NCBI GenBank assembly: GCA_028819945.1
Contig: JAPPKQ010000055.1
Span: forward strand, 1 to 6,197
Length of the DNA: 6,197 nt
Direction: 5' to 3'
From: a bacterium
GTDB lineage: Bacteria; Actinomycetota; Acidimicrobiia; Acidimicrobiales; CATQHL01
Of this stretch, positions 4,494 to 6,197 are shown piece by piece. A program made the translations under genes and the position numbers. Numbering within the stretch: position 1 is the stretch's first letter; each line of letters opens with the position of its first letter. The notes below the pieces were generated by a model. The model made no database searches. It saw nothing but the letters and a program-made list of their open reading frames with translations, and was not told the DNA's origin.

Positions 4494-5519
4494 TCAGCCG
4501 ACTTCGATGGTCAGGGTGTTGACCGTCACCGGCGGGTCGGGGGCGCCGCCGAGAGGATTGCCGGGTTCGTCGACGTGGCTGGCGAGGATGTCGCTGAGCA
4601 CGTCGAGTCCCTCGATCACCTCTCCGAACACGACGTAGGTGCCCTGGCCGTCGAGCAGGCCCGCGTCCTCGGTGACGGTGAAGAAGTACTGCGCGCCGGC
4701 GCTGTTGGGTTCGCCGCGCCGGGCCATCACCAACTGGCCGGGCCGGTAGGTGAAGCCGGTTCCCTCGTCCCACAGCGTGTAGCCCGGTCCGGGGTCGGCG
4801 GCGGTGTTGGTGTGCGGGGAACCCCCCTGCAGGATGCCGATGCTCGGCGCGCTGCGATGCACGAGGGTGTCGTCGTAGTAGCCGAAGCGGGCCAGGTTCA
4901 CGAAGCTGTTCACCGTGCCCGGGGTGTTGGTCACGTCCAGTGCGACGCGCACCACACCCCGTGAGGTGTCGAGGACGGCAGTGTGCGGCTGTGACGTGTC
5001 GATGCACAGCATCGGCGCGCCATCGAAGTCCAGCACCGGCTCGGCGGCCCCTGTGTTGGGCGCGCACTCCCCGGTGCCGTAGTCCCCGGCGGTGTACGGC
5101 GTGTAGTCCGGGCCGCCGGCCGTCTCCGGCGCGGCCGCCTCGTCGGCCCCGCCCGGTTCGTCCGATGCCTCGCCGCCGGCGGAGCCGTCGGCCGCGGCAT
5201 CGGCGACGGTCGCCGGCACCGTTGTCGAGCCGATCGGAGCCTCGCCGATCATGTCGTCGACGGCGCCTTCACTGTCGGTTGTGTCGTCGGCCGTCTCGGC
5301 GACGACCTCGGCGCCCACCGGCGGCGGCGGGGCGGTCGCGGTGGGTTCGTCCTCGCGGCCGCTGAGGGTGAGACCTAGGAAGATCCCCAGGACGGCCAAC
5401 GCCACGACGCCGACCCTGATGATCGTGCGCCTGCGTTTGGCTCGCGCCGCGGCCTGCTGCGCCGCCTCCCGGCGTGCCTGCGTCCCGGCCTTCTGGCGGG
5501 CGCGCTTCTCGGTTCCCAT
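4494..5519 (-). CDS. Membrane-anchored cyclophilin-type peptidyl-prolyl cis-trans isomerase
   Basis: A 341-aa protein likely to catalyse proline isomerization during folding outside the membrane. It has a very basic, Ala/Arg-rich cytoplasmic N-terminus (1-32), one membrane segment (about 33-52, IIRVGVVALAVLGIFLGLTL), a long acidic Ala/Asp/Glu/Pro linker (about 55-140), and a C-terminal cyclophilin domain (about 178-341). Domain signatures: TPGTVNSFVNLARFGYYDD (199-217), HR at 221-222 for the catalytic Arg, QGGSPHT (231-237), GQLVMARRGEPNSAGAQYFF (261-280), and TYVVFGEVIEGLDVL (294-308). The pocket Trp of cyclophilin A appears replaced by Leu288, and one residue is added between the Arg and the Gln, both typical of divergent bacterial forms. 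Two cysteines, 152 and 172, flank the domain start and could form a disulfide outside the cell. No Shine-Dalgarno sequence; a TAGCTT box 8 nt before the ATG suggests a leaderless mRNA. Topology is inferred from the charge distribution. Confidence 0.92.
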   Translation of the reverse strand: MGTEKRARQKAGTQARREAAQQAAARAKRRRTIIRVGVVALAVLGIFLGLTLSGREDEPTATAPPPPVGAEVVAETADDTTDSEGAVDDMIGEAPIGSTTVPATVADAAADGSAGGEASDEPGGADEAAAPETAGGPDYTPYTAGDYGTGECAPNTGAAEPVLDFDGAPMLCIDTSQPHTAVLDTSRGVVRVALDVTNTPGTVNSFVNLARFGYYDDTLVHRSAPSIGILQGGSPHTNTAADPGPGYTLWDEGTGFTYRPGQLVMARRGEPNSAGAQYFFTVTEDAGLLDGQGTYVVFGEVIEGLDVLSDILASHVDEPGNPLGGAPDPPVTVNTLTIEVG

Positions 5520-5527
5520 GGCCTAGA

Positions 5528-5533
5528 AAGCTA
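5528..5533 (-). promoter_or_regulatory. Candidate -10 box for the cyclophilin gene
   Basis: TAGCTT on the minus strand ends 8 nt before the ATG at 5519, as expected for a leaderless transcript. No clear -35 hexamer is visible. It lies in the 63-nt divergent region shared with lysC. Confidence 0.4.
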
Positions 5534-5569
5534 CCGGCCGCGCGGGCGCAGAGTGACGGCGGGCGGCGT

Positions 5570-5575
5570 TAGGTT
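5570..5575 (+). promoter_or_regulatory. Candidate -10 box for lysC
   Basis: TAGGTT ends 7 nt before the lysC ATG at 5583, matching leaderless initiation. The AGG within it (5571-5573) could instead act as a weak ribosome site 9 nt from the start. Confidence 0.4.
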
Positions 5576-5582
5576 GACAGCG

Positions 5583-6197
5583 ATGGCTCTCCTGGTTCAG
5601 AAGTTCGGCGGCACGTCGGTGGCGACACCCGAGCGCATGCGCGAGATCGCCGAGCAGGTGCGCTTCCGGCGCCTGCAGGGCGATGACGTCGTGCTGGTGG
5701 TGAGCGCCATGGGCAGCGAGACCGACGAGCTGTTGCGCCTGGCCTCAGCGGTCGCCGACCGCCGGCCCGGGCGCGAGATGGACATGCTCATCACCGCGGG
5801 CGAGCGCAAGGCAACCGCTCTGGTCTGCATGGCCCTGCACGACCGAGGCGTGCCGGCGGAATCGCTGACCGGCAGCCAGGCCGGGTTCATCACCGACACG
5901 ACCCACCAGAACGCTCGCATTCTGGAGATCCGCCCCGGGAGGGTGCGCGCCGCGATCGCTGAGGGACGGGTGCCGGTCGTGGCCGGCTCGCAGGGAGTCT
6001 CCACCCACCAAGACGTAACGTTTCTGGGCCGCGGCGGATCGGACACCACGGCCGTCGCGCTGGCGCACGTGCTCGGGGCCGATGCCTGCGAGCTGTACAC
6101 CGACGTGTCGGGGGTCTTTACCGCCGATCCCCGCGTCGTGCCGCGGGCCCGGCGCATCGACCGGTTGTCCTACGACGAGATGCTGGAGATGACAGCG
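5583..6197 (+). CDS. lysC: Aspartate kinase (N-terminal 205 residues, cut by window edge)
   Basis: Aspartate kinase phosphorylates L-aspartate to aspartyl-4-phosphate with ATP, the first step to lysine (and diaminopimelate), threonine and methionine. The visible half is most of the amino-acid kinase domain: VQKFGGTSV (5-13, with Lys7), VVSAMGSETDEL (39-50), LITAGERKATAL (69-80), TGSQAGFITD (96-105), VPVVAGSQGVS (130-140), FLGRGGSDTTAVALA (147-161, nucleotide and aspartate binding) and YTDVSGVFTADPR (172-184). The C-terminal ACT domains that give lysine/threonine feedback control lie beyond the window. The ATG fits the family start (M-x-L-L-V-Q-K-F-G-G). Compared with the usual actinobacterial GERISNAL and VAGFQGV, the sequence has GERKATAL and VAGSQGV. 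It diverges from the cyclophilin gene across 63 nt; no functional link is implied. Confidence 0.96.
   Translation, partial: MALLVQKFGGTSVATPERMREIAEQVRFRRLQGDDVVLVVSAMGSETDELLRLASAVADRRPGREMDMLITAGERKATALVCMALHDRGVPAESLTGSQAGFITDTTHQNARILEIRPGRVRAAIAEGRVPVVAGSQGVSTHQDVTFLGRGGSDTTAVALAHVLGADACELYTDVSGVFTADPRVVPRARRIDRLSYDEMLEMTA

Noticed and set aside
3280..5067. 595-codon open minus-strand frame crossing three genes
   Set aside because: It crosses the terminator hairpin and runs out of frame through the S51-like, methyltransferase-like and cyclophilin genes; the product is repetitive Arg/Gly-rich sequence without motifs.
5574..5579. Perfect TTGACA -35 hexamer just before lysC
   Set aside because: It is 3 nt from the ATG, and no TANNNT box lies about 17 nt downstream (5597-5602). 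A promoter using it would start inside the gene, so it is probably chance.

Overview
The window is 6.2 kb of GC-rich DNA packed with genes. The protein styles point to an actinobacterium, most likely class Acidimicrobiia: a short acyl-CoA carboxylase epsilon-type subunit directly after the beta subunit, a membrane-anchored cyclophilin with a long acidic linker, an actinobacterial-type aspartate kinase, and several genes whose starts look leaderless (a TANNNT box 7-9 nt before the start codon). The taxonomic call is an inference from protein style, not from a marker gene.

Layout, left to right. Positions 1-1169, minus strand: the start of an L-lactate utilization operon, lutA followed by lutB (which runs off the left edge). 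A 124-nt gap between them holds two near-identical 13-nt palindromes 20 bp apart. Positions 1170-1353: a divergent intergenic region dominated by a 16-bp perfect inverted repeat of G/C homopolymer runs that also fits a G-quadruplex pattern. Positions 1354-4365, plus strand: a compact operon of an acyl-CoA carboxylase carboxyltransferase (beta) subunit, a 57-aa epsilon-like subunit, a degenerate SAM-methyltransferase-like protein, and a peptidase S51/dipeptidase E-like protein. Two of its junctions are 4-nt GTGA overlaps. Positions 4436-4474: a strong hairpin between convergent genes, a likely bidirectional terminator. Positions 4494-5519, minus strand: a membrane-anchored cyclophilin-type peptidyl-prolyl isomerase. 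Positions 5583-6197, plus strand: the N-terminal 205 residues of aspartate kinase (lysC), cut by the right edge.

How they may work together. LutAB oxidizes lactate to pyruvate as part of LutABC. The carboxylase pair would carboxylate acetyl-, propionyl- or related acyl-CoA together with a biotinylated alpha subunit encoded elsewhere. The two genes translationally linked to the carboxylase look like enzymes that have lost key features: the methyltransferase fold is missing about 30-40 residues of its core, and the S51 protein has Ala at the nucleophile position and Arg at the expected catalytic His. This degenerate pair in a carboxylase operon is the most unusual feature of the window. No mobile element, CRISPR array, tRNA or rRNA was seen.
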